In this document: positions 1 to 11,011 of the stretch, in pieces
Position numbering within the stretch: the stretch's first letter is position 1
How the letters are laid out: each line of letters starts with the position of its first letter
Assembly (NCBI RefSeq): GCF_025244905.1
Contig: NZ_CP104285.1
Coordinates: forward strand, 496,001-560,000
Direction: 5' to 3'
Origin: Enterobacter mori
GTDB taxonomy: Bacteria; Pseudomonadota; Gammaproteobacteria; Enterobacterales; Enterobacteriaceae
Length of the DNA stretch: 64,000 nt
Translations under genes and position numbers: made by a program
The notes under the pieces: model-generated
Databases searched by the model: none
What the model was told of the DNA's origin: nothing
Seen by the model: the letters and a program-made list of their open reading frames with translations, nothing else

Positions 1-44
1 TTCCCGAAATCAGGCGAAGATCACAATAATCCGTTAAGCGGGGG

Positions 45-992
45 TTATGAAAGGTGGGCGGGAATAACGATCTGCCGCGGCTCTGCGCGCCCGTTGATCT
101 GCTCGATCAACTGCGCGGCGGCCTGTCTGCCGGACTCGGCGTAGCCTGGGTCAACGGTGATGATCTCGGGGTGCAGGAACTTCATCAGCGGCGTGCTGCC
201 GACGCTCGCCACCTGCAGGTTGTCGATACGCTGCTCCTGCAGATATTTGCTGGCACCCAGTGCCAGGGTATCCGTTGCGCACACCAGCGCGGTGGTCTGC
301 GGCGTCAGGACGCTGGCGACCTGCTCGTAGCCCTGCTTCATACCCAGCCCCGGCAGAGAGGCCACGGCGGAGAGATTGTGGTTTTTGCAAAAGGCCAGGT
401 AGGCCTCATGGCGCCGCTTGCCGGTGGTGACGTCCGCGTGCGGCACGCCCAGATAGCTGATGTGGCGATGGCCTTCGTCAAACAGGCGCTGCATCAGGGT
501 AATAATCGCCCCCTCGTCGTCATAGCAGACGGAGGCAAAACCGTGTGCGTCGCGCGCCAGCAGCACCAGCGACGGCTGCCAGGGTCTCAGCATCTCTTCT
601 TTGATGCCGGTAAAACCAAACAGCACCACGCCGTCAATATTGCGCCGCTGAAGCATACCTAAATGCTCTTCAACCAGCTGGGGCGAGAACTGGCTCTCCA
701 TCATGATCGGGTCATAGCCCTGCTCGTAGAAGGCGGGCAGCATGGTCTGTACGGCGAGGTTTTCAGACAAAGAGTCCAGACGCGAGACAATGATCGCGAC
801 CACTTTGTCACTCTGCCCGCGCATGGCGCGCGCGGAGCGGGAAGGGGAAAAGCCGTGCTGATTCATGACCGCCTCGACGCGCTCGCGCGTGCGTTCGCTG
901 ACGCCGCTTTCGTTGTTCAGCACGCGTGAGACGGTCGATTTCCCCACGCCGCTTAAACGCGCGATGTCTTTAATCGTAAGGCGGTTCTGCAT
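45..992 (-). CDS. treR: Trehalose operon repressor TreR (LacI family)
   Basis: LacI-family repressor of the trehalose PTS operon; trehalose-6-phosphate is the known inducer in E. coli. The 315-residue protein opens with a LacI helix-turn-helix (LTIKDIARLSGVGKSTVSRV) and continues as a periplasmic-binding-protein-like effector domain. It matches remembered E. coli TreR almost throughout. The start at 992 is preferred over an in-frame ATG at 1064 because it has an AGGGAA ribosome site and gives the MQNRLT N-terminus and 315-residue length of the family. It is divergent from mgtA, as in E. coli; treB would be expected just left of the window. Confidence 0.97.
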   Translation of the reverse strand: MQNRLTIKDIARLSGVGKSTVSRVLNNESGVSERTRERVEAVMNQHGFSPSRSARAMRGQSDKVVAIIVSRLDSLSENLAVQTMLPAFYEQGYDPIMMESQFSPQLVEEHLGMLQRRNIDGVVLFGFTGIKEEMLRPWQPSLVLLARDAHGFASVCYDDEGAIITLMQRLFDEGHRHISYLGVPHADVTTGKRRHEAYLAFCKNHNLSAVASLPGLGMKQGYEQVASVLTPQTTALVCATDTLALGASKYLQEQRIDNLQVASVGSTPLMKFLHPEIITVDPGYAESGRQAAAQLIEQINGRAEPRQIVIPAHLS

Positions 993-1069
993 GCTGTATT
1001 CCCTGTAACAACGACGATGTAGTGAATTGAGCCTAATGCTATAGCGCGATTTCGCTATGGGCAAAGTCT

Positions 1070-1104
1070 GGTTTACGTTCGGTTTACTTGCGCGGGGTTA
1101 TAAT
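1070..1104 (+). promoter_or_regulatory. PhoP box and -10 element of the mgtA promoter
   Basis: Two GGTTTA hexamers repeat with an 11-bp period (1070-1075 and 1081-1086). A perfect TATAAT lies 12 bp downstream (1099-1104). This is the standard PhoP-dependent promoter layout, so transcription in low Mg2+ should start near 1111. Confidence 0.88.
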
Positions 1105-1111
1105 ACCGCCC

Positions 1112-1381
1112 GAATTGCCACAAACGGTATGGTTAAATCCTTATACTGCGCGGCGACACCCTACTTTTACTTACCGGAGGCCACATGGATCCCGATCCCA
1201 CACCTCTCCTGAACGGGAGAAAACGTTCTTTCCGGTAAGCCAGCTTTTGCTGTCTCACCGGTGATGTGAGGCAGCAACGTCCCAAACGTTCCTGCTTGAA
1301 AAATTGAGTGCCTCTCAGGTACGGCTTTGCCACGCCTGAAGGAAATGCTGCGTCCGCATTCGCGGATGCGGAGGAATGACT
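1112..1381 (+). promoter_or_regulatory. mgtA 5' leader (Mg2+/mgtL-responsive leader RNA)
   Basis: About 270 nt lie between the predicted start site and the mgtA start codon, close to the 264-nt leader known in E. coli and Salmonella. The region encodes the mgtL peptide and contains inverted segments able to form alternative stems. In relatives, Mg2+ and translation of the proline-rich leader peptide control Rho-dependent termination here. The function is carried over from the family; I did not fold it. Confidence 0.75.
1185..1238 (+). CDS. mgtL: mgtA leader peptide MgtL (17 aa)
   Basis: A 17-codon ORF encoding MDPDPTPLLNGRKRSFR, preceded by CCGGAGG. E. coli MgtL begins MEPDPTPL and also ends in FR, so the family is clear. 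The three early prolines are the element by which proline starvation or low Mg2+ slows leader translation and favours transcription into mgtA. It sits in the leader about 140 nt before mgtA. Confidence 0.88.
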   Translation: MDPDPTPLLNGRKRSFR

Positions 1382-4090
<2,709 letters not shown>

Positions 4091-4113
4091 GCTCATTTTG
4101 CCACAATCCAAAC

Positions 4114-4145
4114 GTAGGCCGGGTAAGGCGAAGCCGCCACCCGGC
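4114..4145. repeat. REP element after mgtA
   Basis: An imperfect palindrome beginning GTAGGCCGGGTAAGGCG and ending GCCACCCGGC, the typical enterobacterial REP form. It lies 23 bp after the mgtA stop and could act as a 3' mRNA-stabilising or terminating hairpin. Confidence 0.8.
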
Positions 4146-4268
4146 ATCTGGCTTTCCTCCCAAATTCAACAACCTGTGATCTCCGTCGGTGCATTCGCTT
4201 GACGACAATTTGTACGCATGTTAACAGAATGTTTTGCCTGTATTTGGCCCGTCAGATAAGGAACATTC

Positions 4269-6653
4269 ATGTTACGGTACAGTCTCTTAACCGCCGGGCT
4301 TATGCTCGGCGCCTCCGCTTTTGCCGCGCCGGCAGGCGACCTTCCCCTGATGCCCTGGCCTGCGAAGGTTGAACGCCCGACGACGCAGGGCGCGCTGGTG
4401 CTTAACAATCAACTCTCCGTGAGCGTCAGCGGCGACGATCTGGGGGATGCGGTCAACCGCCTGCGCCAGCGCATAGCGCTGCAAACCGGCTGGACGCTAC
4501 AGCCACAGGCCGAAAAACCTGACAAGCCGACCATCCGTATCGCCATCGCTAAAAAGGTGAAGCCGCAGCCGCTGCCGGACAGCGATGAGAGCTACAAACT
4601 CATAGTGGATGCCAACGGCGTGAACATCTCCGCTAACACCCGCTTTGGCGCATTGCGCGCAATGGAAACCTTGCTCCAGCTGATGCAGAACGGTGCCGAA
4701 AACACTTCGATTCCGTGGGTTACCATCGAAGATTCGCCGCGCTTCCCGTGGCGCGGGCTGCTGCTCGATTCGGCGCGCCATTTCATCCCGTTACCCGATA
4801 TCAAGCGTCAGATCGACGGCATGGCTGCGGCCAAGCTCAACGTCCTGCACTGGCATCTGACTGACGATCAGGGCTGGCGCTTTACCTCGAAGCGTTATCC
4901 AAAATTAACCCAGCTTGCCAGCGACGGGCTGTTCTACACCCCTGAGCAGATGCGTGAGATTGTGCGTTACGCAGCCGAACGCGGCATACGCGTGGTGCCG
5001 GAAATCGATATGCCGGGTCACGCCTCAGCGATTGCCGTCGCCTACCCGGAGCTGATGAGCGCGCCGGGGCCGTACGCTATGGAGCGCAACTGGGGCGTGC
5101 TGAAGCCGGTTCTCGATCCCACCAAAGAGGCGACTTACGCCTTTGCCGACGCGATGGTCAGCGAACTGGCGGCGATCTTCCCCGATCCGTATTTGCATAT
5201 CGGTGGCGATGAGGTGGACGACAGCCAATGGAAGGCAAACGCGGCGATCCAGAGATTTATGCGCGACAACAAACTGGCGGACAGCCACGCGCTGCAGGCC
5301 TATTTCAACCGCAAGCTGGAGTCCATTCTCGAGAAGCATCACCGCCAGATGGTCGGCTGGGATGAGATCTACCATCCTGACTTACCGAAAAGCATTTTGA
5401 TCCAGTCCTGGCAGGGGCAGGATGCGCTGGGGCAGGTGGCGCAGAACGGCTACAAAGGGATTCTTTCCACCGGCTTCTATCTCGACCAGCCCCAGTCCAC
5501 CGCCTATCACTACCGCAACGAAATCGTGCCGCGGGGCTTAAACGGCGTGGATGTGATTGCAGACACCGACAGCGTCCAGAGCTGGGCCTTCTCCATGCCG
5601 CGCCTGAAAGGCAAGCCGGTGGAAGGAACCTTCACGCTGGTAAAAGGCGATGCCGGCTGGCGCGGATTTATTGATTTTGCCGGAAAATCCCGCCGCGCGG
5701 TGCAGGATATTGCATGGCGTGATGACAATCAGGTCACGTTTACCGTTGATACCTGGATGGGCGAAACGCGCCCGGTGGTCACCGTCGATAACGACAAGCT
5801 CTCCGGTTATTTCCTGGTGGGGAATACGCGCTACCCAATCAGCGGTACGCGTCTGGACGACGTGCCGAAAGGCATTCCGCCCGTCGTGCCGGAGGTGGCG
5901 AACCAGGCCAACCTGCTCGGTGGAGAAGCCGCGCTGTGGGCGGAAAACGTGGTTGCTCCGGTGCTGGATATCCGCCTGTGGCCGCGCGCCTTTGTGGTGG
6001 CGGAGCGGCTGTGGTCGGCGAAGGACGTCAACGATGTCGACAACATGTACACCCGTCTGCAGGCGATGGACAGCTGGTCGACGGTGTCGGTCGGGCTGCA
6101 GCAGCATACCCAGCAGCAGGTGCAGTTCACGCGCCTCGCCGGTAATGCCGACACGCTGCCGCTGCAGGTCCTCGCGCAGGCGGTAGAGCCCGCGCAGTAC
6201 TACACCCGCCAGCACCTGAAGTTCCAGGCCGGGAACTATCATCAGTTCGAGCCGCTCAACCGCTTCGCGGATGCCCTGAACGCCGAAAGCGCCACCGTGC
6301 GCCAGATGCACAAGTGGGCGGACCGTCTGGTGAGCGATGCGGAAGACACGGAAAGCGCTGACGCCCTGCGCCACGTCTTTAACCGCTGGCAGAGCAACAC
6401 CAGCGACGCGCTGGCCTTAAGCGAAAACAGCTATCAGCTGAAGGCGATGAAGCCGGTGATCCAGGAGGTGGATAAGCTGGCCTCGATTGGCCTGAGGCTG
6501 ACGGATCTGGTGGCGCGCCAGGGCACGCTGGATGACAAGGAGATCGCCTCGATTCAGAGCGAGCTGGATAACGCGGCGAAGGTGCAGGACGAAGTGGTGA
6601 TTGCGGCGGTCTATCCGCTGGAGACGCTGCTTAGGGCAACGCGGAATCAGTAG
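4269..6653 (+). CDS. GH20 beta-N-acetylhexosaminidase (chitobiase type), exported
   Basis: Glycoside hydrolase family 20 enzyme releasing terminal N-acetylglucosamine from chitooligosaccharides by substrate-assisted catalysis. It is 794 residues with a signal peptide (MLRYSLLTAGLMLGASAFAA), a GH20b-like domain, then the TIM barrel. The barrel carries HWHLTDDQGWR and the catalytic Asp-Glu pair in HIGGDEVDD (D314-E315). A predicted beta-rich insertion sits around residues 440-520. AAGGAAC precedes the ATG. It is convergent with a chitin-binding LPMO gene, which suggests a small chitin-degrading set. Periplasmic or outer-membrane location is inferred from the signal peptide. Confidence 0.93.
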   Translation: MLRYSLLTAGLMLGASAFAAPAGDLPLMPWPAKVERPTTQGALVLNNQLSVSVSGDDLGDAVNRLRQRIALQTGWTLQPQAEKPDKPTIRIAIAKKVKPQPLPDSDESYKLIVDANGVNISANTRFGALRAMETLLQLMQNGAENTSIPWVTIEDSPRFPWRGLLLDSARHFIPLPDIKRQIDGMAAAKLNVLHWHLTDDQGWRFTSKRYPKLTQLASDGLFYTPEQMREIVRYAAERGIRVVPEIDMPGHASAIAVAYPELMSAPGPYAMERNWGVLKPVLDPTKEATYAFADAMVSELAAIFPDPYLHIGGDEVDDSQWKANAAIQRFMRDNKLADSHALQAYFNRKLESILEKHHRQMVGWDEIYHPDLPKSILIQSWQGQDALGQVAQNGYKGILSTGFYLDQPQSTAYHYRNEIVPRGLNGVDVIADTDSVQSWAFSMPRLKGKPVEGTFTLVKGDAGWRGFIDFAGKSRRAVQDIAWRDDNQVTFTVDTWMGETRPVVTVDNDKLSGYFLVGNTRYPISGTRLDDVPKGIPPVVPEVANQANLLGGEAALWAENVVAPVLDIRLWPRAFVVAERLWSAKDVNDVDNMYTRLQAMDSWSTVSVGLQQHTQQQVQFTRLAGNADTLPLQVLAQAVEPAQYYTRQHLKFQAGNYHQFEPLNRFADALNAESATVRQMHKWADRLVSDAEDTESADALRHVFNRWQSNTSDALALSENSYQLKAMKPVIQEVDKLASIGLRLTDLVARQGTLDDKEIASIQSELDNAAKVQDEVVIAAVYPLETLLRATRNQ

Positions 6654-6660
6654 AAAATAT

Positions 6661-6745
6661 CCCCTCACCCCAACCCCTCTCCCCAAAGGGGCGAGGGGCT
6701 CGATCGGTTCCCTCTCCCCTATGGGGAGAGGGTTAGGGTGAGGGG
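6661..6745. repeat. Palindromic intergenic repeat, CCCCTCACCC family, copy 1
   Basis: A double-hairpin element. The outer arms begin CCCCTCACCCCAACCCC and end GGGTTAGGGTGAGGGG, with inner palindromes CCCCAAAGGGG and CTCCCCTATGGGGAG. It lies between two convergent genes and probably acts as a bidirectional terminator. Related copies are at 13502 and 16878, and half-copies occur in the array at 24073. Confidence 0.8.
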
Positions 6746-6759
6746 TAAGGTTTTTCCAC

Positions 6760-8208
6760 TCAGTTCTTCAACACCCACGCCTCTTTCCAGTGTGCGCCAA
6801 CGCCTGGCTCATACTGGTTTGCGGTTGGGCTGTACTGCACGCAGTAGCCGCTGTACGGGAACGGTTTACACTCGTAGGTCTTACCGTCTTTAGGCTGTAA
6901 CACTACGGTGCCCGCTTTGTAGGAGGCAATGCTGTCCGGGAAGATAAAGTCATGCGGGCTGCTGCTGTCCGCCGCGTCGCTTTCCAGCATCAGGTTCAGC
7001 ACGTCCTGGGCGAACAGAATGCCTTCTTTATTGGTCGCGTAGTATTTCAGCATGTGGTGGCCCGGCGTCACGTCGTTCAAGGTCATGGTCACGTCCTGAT
7101 TGGCGTTATTCATCTCCTGCTTCAGGTAGCCTTTTTCCGCACCGTGGTGGTTCATCACATGTGCTTCCATATCCACGTCACCTTTGGTGTTGACGTGGAA
7201 GGTCACGGTCGCGTTGCCATGTTCGATTTTGCTGTACTGCAGATCGGTGACGGCGATCGTCTCATTCACCTGCGCTTTTTGCTCTTCATACGAGACGGCC
7301 ACGGACTGCAGCGTGCTGCCGTCTTTCACGAATACGCTGTTTGCGCCGTGAACCGGGCTGATTTCACCCGCTTCATCCTTCATGCCGACGCGCACGTCGC
7401 TCTGTGCGGCGTTGATCTTCTGCGCCAGATCACAGGACCACTGGTTAGCGTCGCCTTGTTCGGAAGAGCCGATGGTCATTTCAGTACGCAGGGCGGCAAC
7501 TTCCCCGTTGGCGTCGAAGAAGCGTGCAATCACTTTATCGCCCACGTTCAGGTTATTCCCGGCAATCTGTCCGCTCAGGGTTTTGCTCCATTGGGAAACA
7601 ACGGCTGGCGTGTCGTCCGGCGTAACGTTGCCGCCGTTACCGAAATCTACGTCAATCGCCTGATAGAAACTGTTTGCGGTATCCGCAATCTCCCACACGC
7701 CATAAATAACCTGGTAGCCCGTACGCTCGGGTACATTACAGGTCATGGATTTGGTCATCGCGGGTGCCTGGCCATTGCCGTTAATGGTACAGAACGGCGT
7801 TAATTCAAACTGGTCGCGGGTCAGGGGCTTATTGGGGTCCCAGTTTTGTTTGGTAATGTAATAACGCCAGTTGGTGGTTTTATGCGGCGCGGTATGGTGC
7901 CAGACGAATTCATGTGGACCCGCCGTCATTGGGCTTTTGGTCCACGTGTTCAGGCTCTGTTTATCGAGCTGAGAATACTGCGAGATACCCGCGCTGGCGA
8001 GGTGTCCGTCTGCTGGCTCTGCCCCTGTCGGGAAACCGGAGGCTTTTTCTACGCTCTGCGGTTCGTACTGAACGGAGCCACAGTCAATATTCTGGCCGAG
8101 CTTACACATATAAGCGCGGCTGGCGGGTGACTCAATATATCCGTGTGCAAACGCAGAAGAGGCGACGGCGAATGTCGCTACCGCCAGCGCAATTTTAGAG
8201 ATTCTCAT
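6760..8208 (-). CDS. gbpA: GbpA-type chitin-binding lytic polysaccharide monooxygenase (AA10)
   Basis: Secreted chitin/GlcNAc-binding colonisation factor of 482 residues, close to the length of Vibrio cholerae GbpA (485). The signal peptide ends ...ASSAFA and is followed by HGYIESPASR, so the mature protein begins with the histidine needed for the copper histidine brace of AA10 enzymes. The AA10 domain covers about residues 23-200, followed by two GbpA-type linker domains and a C-terminal aromatic chitin-binding module (residues ~425-482). In relatives it oxidatively cleaves crystalline chitin or binds mucin. It is convergent with the GH20 gene. Confidence 0.92.
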   Translation of the reverse strand: MRISKIALAVATFAVASSAFAHGYIESPASRAYMCKLGQNIDCGSVQYEPQSVEKASGFPTGAEPADGHLASAGISQYSQLDKQSLNTWTKSPMTAGPHEFVWHHTAPHKTTNWRYYITKQNWDPNKPLTRDQFELTPFCTINGNGQAPAMTKSMTCNVPERTGYQVIYGVWEIADTANSFYQAIDVDFGNGGNVTPDDTPAVVSQWSKTLSGQIAGNNLNVGDKVIARFFDANGEVAALRTEMTIGSSEQGDANQWSCDLAQKINAAQSDVRVGMKDEAGEISPVHGANSVFVKDGSTLQSVAVSYEEQKAQVNETIAVTDLQYSKIEHGNATVTFHVNTKGDVDMEAHVMNHHGAEKGYLKQEMNNANQDVTMTLNDVTPGHHMLKYYATNKEGILFAQDVLNLMLESDAADSSSPHDFIFPDSIASYKAGTVVLQPKDGKTYECKPFPYSGYCVQYSPTANQYEPGVGAHWKEAWVLKN

Positions 8209-8305
8209 TCTTAGTCCATTTTAATAGAAGGTAATAAAACAGCAGCAGTCTATTAATGGACAGCACCCGACGTCATTGAATGCCGGGAGTAAAAATGGTC
8301 GAAAT

Positions 8306-8327
8306 AAAAAAGGCAGCCGAAGCTGCC
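8306..8327 (-). terminator. Rho-independent terminator of ridA
   Basis: Read on the minus strand, the stem GGCAGC/GCTGCC with a four-base TTCG loop is followed by six T residues. It lies 20 bp after the ridA stop codon. Confidence 0.85.
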
Positions 8328-8346
8328 CTGTATAAACTGAAATGAA

Positions 8347-8733
8347 TTAACGACGTACGGCAATCGCTTCGATTTCAATTTTCACGTCTTTTGGCAGACG
8401 CGCCACTTCCACGCAGGAGCGCGCCGGGAAGGTGGCGTTGTGCTCGGTGAAGAACGCTTCGTAGGTGGCGTTAACGGTCGCGAAATCGTTCAGATCTTTC
8501 ACGAAAACGGTGGTTTTGACGATATCGCCCACTTTCAGGCCGGCAGATTCCACGATAGCCTGCACGTTTTCCAGCGACTGACGCGCCTGTGCCGCGACAT
8601 CTTCCGGCACCGCGCCGGTTTTTGGATTCACCGGGATCTGCCCGGAAGTGATGATCATGCTGCCAAGATCAACGCCCTGAACGTAAGGGCCAATAGCCGC
8701 TGGTGCATTTTCCGTCGCGAGTACTTTGCTCAT
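8347..8733 (-). CDS. ridA: 2-iminobutanoate/2-iminopropanoate deaminase RidA
   Basis: RidA (YjgF) hydrolyses reactive enamine/imine intermediates released by PLP enzymes such as threonine dehydratase, preventing damage to other PLP enzymes. The 128-residue protein has the family sequence AIGPYVQG near the N-terminus and FPARSCVEVARLP, which carries the conserved arginine. It is nearly identical to remembered E. coli RidA. It lies downstream of pyrBI in the same orientation but has its own promoter and terminator. Cytosolic, normally a trimer. Confidence 0.98.
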   Translation of the reverse strand: MSKVLATENAPAAIGPYVQGVDLGSMIITSGQIPVNPKTGAVPEDVAAQARQSLENVQAIVESAGLKVGDIVKTTVFVKDLNDFATVNATYEAFFTEHNATFPARSCVEVARLPKDVKIEIEAIAVRR

Positions 8734-8772
8734 GTTTTCTCCAGAATTACAGCGTTAAGAATGTTCCCGGCC

Positions 8773-8800
8773 ATTATAACAGCCGGGATTTCATTACCAA
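8773..8800 (-). promoter_or_regulatory. ridA promoter
   Basis: On the minus strand, TTGGTA (8795-8800) and TATAAT (8773-8778) are separated by 16 bp, giving a 5' leader of roughly 33 nt before ridA. The -10 sits in the loop of a CCCGGC/GCCGGG stem, which may also mark the end of pyrBI transcripts. Confidence 0.6.
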
Positions 8801-8806
8801 CCTCAA

Positions 8807-9268
8807 TTAGTTGGCCAGCACCACATAATGAGAAAACTCTTTTTCGCAGTATTTGCATTTGAGCGCGATGTCATCGGCGCGTTTTTTCACTGCAAAACTG
8901 GATGAAACCGGCTCAGCATGACTGATGCAGTTGCTGTTCGGGCACACCAGCACGCTTTCGATGCGATCCGGCAGGCTCGGGCGGGATTTGCCAACCACTT
9001 CATACTCGTCGATGCGGTTGACGGTGGCGTCCGGCGCGTACAGCGACAGCTGGTTAACCTGCTCGTCGGTCAGGAAGGTGTTCTCGATTTTGATCAGGTC
9101 TTTGCGGCCCATCTCGCCCGACGGCAGGTTCAGGCCGATGGTGATGCGCTGGTCCGTTTCGGTCAGTTTGAACAGCGTCAGCAGCTTAAAGCCCACCTGC
9201 GCAGGGATGTGGTCAATCACGGTGCCACGCTTGATGGCTTCAACCTGGAGTTTGTTATCGTGTGTCAT
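8807..9268 (-). CDS. pyrI: Aspartate carbamoyltransferase regulatory chain PyrI
   Basis: Regulatory subunit of ATCase; it binds CTP (inhibitory) and ATP (activating) and contacts PyrB through a zinc domain. The 153-residue protein has the four-cysteine zinc site as CPNSNC followed by CKYCEKEF, and an N-terminal nucleotide-binding domain beginning with [20 protein letters not shown]. It starts 12 bp after the pyrB stop, in the conserved pyrB-pyrI order, and is expected to be co-transcribed and controlled by the upstream UTP-sensing attenuator. Confidence 0.98.
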   Translation of the reverse strand: MTHDNKLQVEAIKRGTVIDHIPAQVGFKLLTLFKLTETDQRITIGLNLPSGEMGRKDLIKIENTFLTDEQVNQLSLYAPDATVNRIDEYEVVGKSRPSLPDRIESVLVCPNSNCISHAEPVSSSFAVKKRADDIALKCKYCEKEFSHYVVLAN

Positions 9269-9280
9269 GGTCGTCTCCCC

Positions 9281-10213
9281 TTACAGAGCTAATTCGCGAT
9301 TCAGAACCAGTGCCAGTAACGCCTGGCGGGCGAAGATGCCGTTCCCGGCCTGCTGGAAGTACCAGGCGTGCGGCGTTTTATCCACGTCTGTGGTGATCTC
9401 ATCGATGCGCGGCAGCGGGTGCAGCACCTTCATGTTGTCGCGTGCGCCTTCGAGGTCGCTGGCGCGCAGCACGAACTGCGCCTTCACGTTGGCATACTCG
9501 GACGGGTCCAGACGCTCTTTCTGCACGCGGGTCATGTAGAGAATATCCACGTGGCTCATCACCTCTTCGATGCTGGCGTGCAGGCTCCACGCAATGCCTT
9601 TTTCGTCCAGCATGTCGAGGATGTACTGCGGCATCGCCAGCGCGTCCGGGGCGATGAAGTAGAAGCGGTTGCCGTTAAATTTCGCCAGCGCCTGGGTCAG
9701 GGAGTGGACGGTACGACCGTATTTCAGGTCGCCAACCATGGCGATGTTCAGGTTCTCGAGCGTGCCCTGCGTCTCCTGAATGGTGAACAGATCCAGCAGG
9801 GTCTGCGTCGGGTGCTGGTTGGCGCCGTCACCGGCGTTCAGCACCGGAATACCGCCGGAGAACTCGGTCGCCAGACGCGCCGCGCCCTCCTGCGGGTGGC
9901 GCATCACAATCGCGTCGACGTAGGTGCTGATAACCGAAATGGTGTCCGCCAGGGTCTCGCCTTTTTTACCCAGCGACGTGTTGCTGCTGTCCGAGAAGCC
10001 CACCACGCTCGCCCCCAGGCGGTGCATGGAGGTCTCAAAGGAGAGGCGGGTGCGGGTCGAGGCTTCAAAGAAGCAGCTCGCAATCACCTTGTGCTTCAGC
10101 AGCTCCGGTTGCGGATTGGCCTTCAGTTTTGCCGCGGTTTCCAGAACCAGTTCCAGCTCTTCGCGGCTGAGGTCGTTTATGGAAATGATGTGTTTTTGAT
10201 AAAGCGGATTCAT
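9281..10213 (-). CDS. pyrB: Aspartate carbamoyltransferase catalytic chain PyrB
   Basis: Catalytic subunit of ATCase, condensing carbamoyl phosphate with aspartate in the first committed pyrimidine step. The 310-residue protein contains the carbamoyl phosphate site STRTRLSFE, the conserved HPLPRIDE loop near the C-terminus and [10 protein letters not shown]. An AGGAG site precedes the ATG at 10213. It lies downstream of the pyrL leader and attenuator and upstream of pyrI. Cytosolic, forming the c6r6 holoenzyme with PyrI. Confidence 0.98.
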   Translation of the reverse strand: MNPLYQKHIISINDLSREELELVLETAAKLKANPQPELLKHKVIASCFFEASTRTRLSFETSMHRLGASVVGFSDSSNTSLGKKGETLADTISVISTYVDAIVMRHPQEGAARLATEFSGGIPVLNAGDGANQHPTQTLLDLFTIQETQGTLENLNIAMVGDLKYGRTVHSLTQALAKFNGNRFYFIAPDALAMPQYILDMLDEKGIAWSLHASIEEVMSHVDILYMTRVQKERLDPSEYANVKAQFVLRASDLEGARDNMKVLHPLPRIDEITTDVDKTPHAWYFQQAGNGIFARQALLALVLNRELAL

Positions 10214-10234
10214 GTTTATCTCCTGACGCCGGGC

Positions 10235-10262
10235 AAAAAAAAGCCCCTCAAATGAGGGGCTC
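10235..10262 (-). terminator. pyrBI attenuator (intrinsic terminator)
   Basis: On the minus strand, AGCCCCTCATTTGAGGGGCT forms a near-perfect stem followed by eight T residues. It overlaps the end of pyrL and lies about 20 bp before pyrB. High UTP uncouples transcription from pyrL translation and lets this hairpin terminate; low UTP allows read-through. Confidence 0.93.
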
Positions 10263-10352
10263 TGGGAATAGGTTTAGCAACGGGAAGAAAAACGGCAGGC
10301 CAGCGTCTGATTTCAGACGCGGTAAGACGATATGTCGTACACGCTTGACCAT
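10248..10352 (-). CDS. pyrL: pyrBI operon leader peptide PyrL
   Basis: A 34-residue leader peptide beginning [18 protein letters not shown] and containing the characteristic GLPFFFPL run. E. coli PyrL (44 residues) begins [25 protein letters not shown], so identity is clear although this copy is shorter at the C-terminus. The start at 10352 has GGGAGG upstream; the longer frame from 10430 runs into the promoter and is rejected. Its stop codon lies within the attenuator stem, so a translating ribosome blocks the terminator. Confidence 0.92.
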   Translation of the reverse strand: MVKRVRHIVLPRLKSDAGLPFFFPLLNLFPEPLI

Positions 10353-10377
10353 GCTTCCTCCCGGCAAATTGTCGGGC

Positions 10378-10405
10378 ATTATACGCAGCTCGCTTTGCGG
10401 ATCAA
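10378..10405 (-). promoter_or_regulatory. pyrLBI promoter
   Basis: Minus-strand TTGATC (10400-10405) and TATAAT (10378-10383) with a 16-bp spacer, about 26 bp upstream of the pyrL start. It corresponds to the main pyrBI promoter of E. coli. Confidence 0.75.
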
Positions 10406-10452
10406 GCGATTTAATGCACGCTTTACTCAATGCAAACGGTTCTTTATGAATA

Positions 10453-10932
10453 TTAATGCGTTCTGAGTAAATAATTAATTTGCTTGTGCACCAGCGCGGT
10501 ACGCTTCACGAAACGCGGGGCGACCCAGACGATACTGCTTCCGGCCACTACGCCTAAAATTTCCGGTAACTGGTGATAATCCAGAATACGCGCCACCGCG
10601 CGGCCATATCCGGCGACGGTATGGATAAGGATAAATTCGCTGTTGTGCTCCACGCTCACCACCATTTCGGAGACGGTGCGCGCGGCATCGGGGGCAGGAC
10701 GCAGCTGGGGATTCAACGAATAAATCTTTAGCCCTTTGGCATTTCGAATTTTTATGACACCGAGCAACTTGAGCAGACGTGAAACGGTGGACTGGCTGAT
10801 GGTCTCAAAACCACGCTCCTGCAAATCCCGGCGGATCTCCTCCTGAGAGAGATAGCTCTTTTCTGCGATCAGACGCTGGCAGACCGTTAGCTGTAGTTGC
10901 TCTTTGGGAGAGTACTCTTCGTAATCCATCAT
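10453..10932 (-). CDS. ArgR-family arginine repressor paralogue of the ADI cluster
   Basis: A 159-residue ArgR-type regulator: N-terminal winged helix (residues ~10-65, with SQSTVSRLLKLLGVIKI as recognition region) and a C-terminal arginine-binding, hexamerising domain (residues ~85-155). It is diverged from housekeeping ArgR and sits at the end of an arginine deiminase cluster. Salmonella has an ArgR-like gene (STM4463) in the same place next to its ADI genes. It probably regulates arcA-arcC-arcB and the carrier in response to arginine. ATG at 10932 and 10929 are both possible; AGGGAA suits the first. Confidence 0.88.
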   Translation of the reverse strand: MMDYEEYSPKEQLQLTVCQRLIAEKSYLSQEEIRRDLQERGFETISQSTVSRLLKLLGVIKIRNAKGLKIYSLNPQLRPAPDAARTVSEMVVSVEHNSEFILIHTVAGYGRAVARILDYHQLPEILGVVAGSSIVWVAPRFVKRTALVHKQINYLLRTH

Positions 10933-10978
10933 AGTTCCCTATCAGTTCCCGAAATAACCGGTGGCACTGCACCGATCC

Positions 10979-11008
10979 GTAGGCCGGATAAGCGCAGCGC
11001 CATCCGGC
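10979..11008. repeat. REP element between the arginine repressor and carrier genes
   Basis: The 30-bp palindrome starts GTAGGCCGGATAAGCGCAGC and ends CATCCGGC, the canonical REP consensus. It lies 3 bp after the carrier stop codon. Confidence 0.85.
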
Positions 11009-11011
11009 AAA

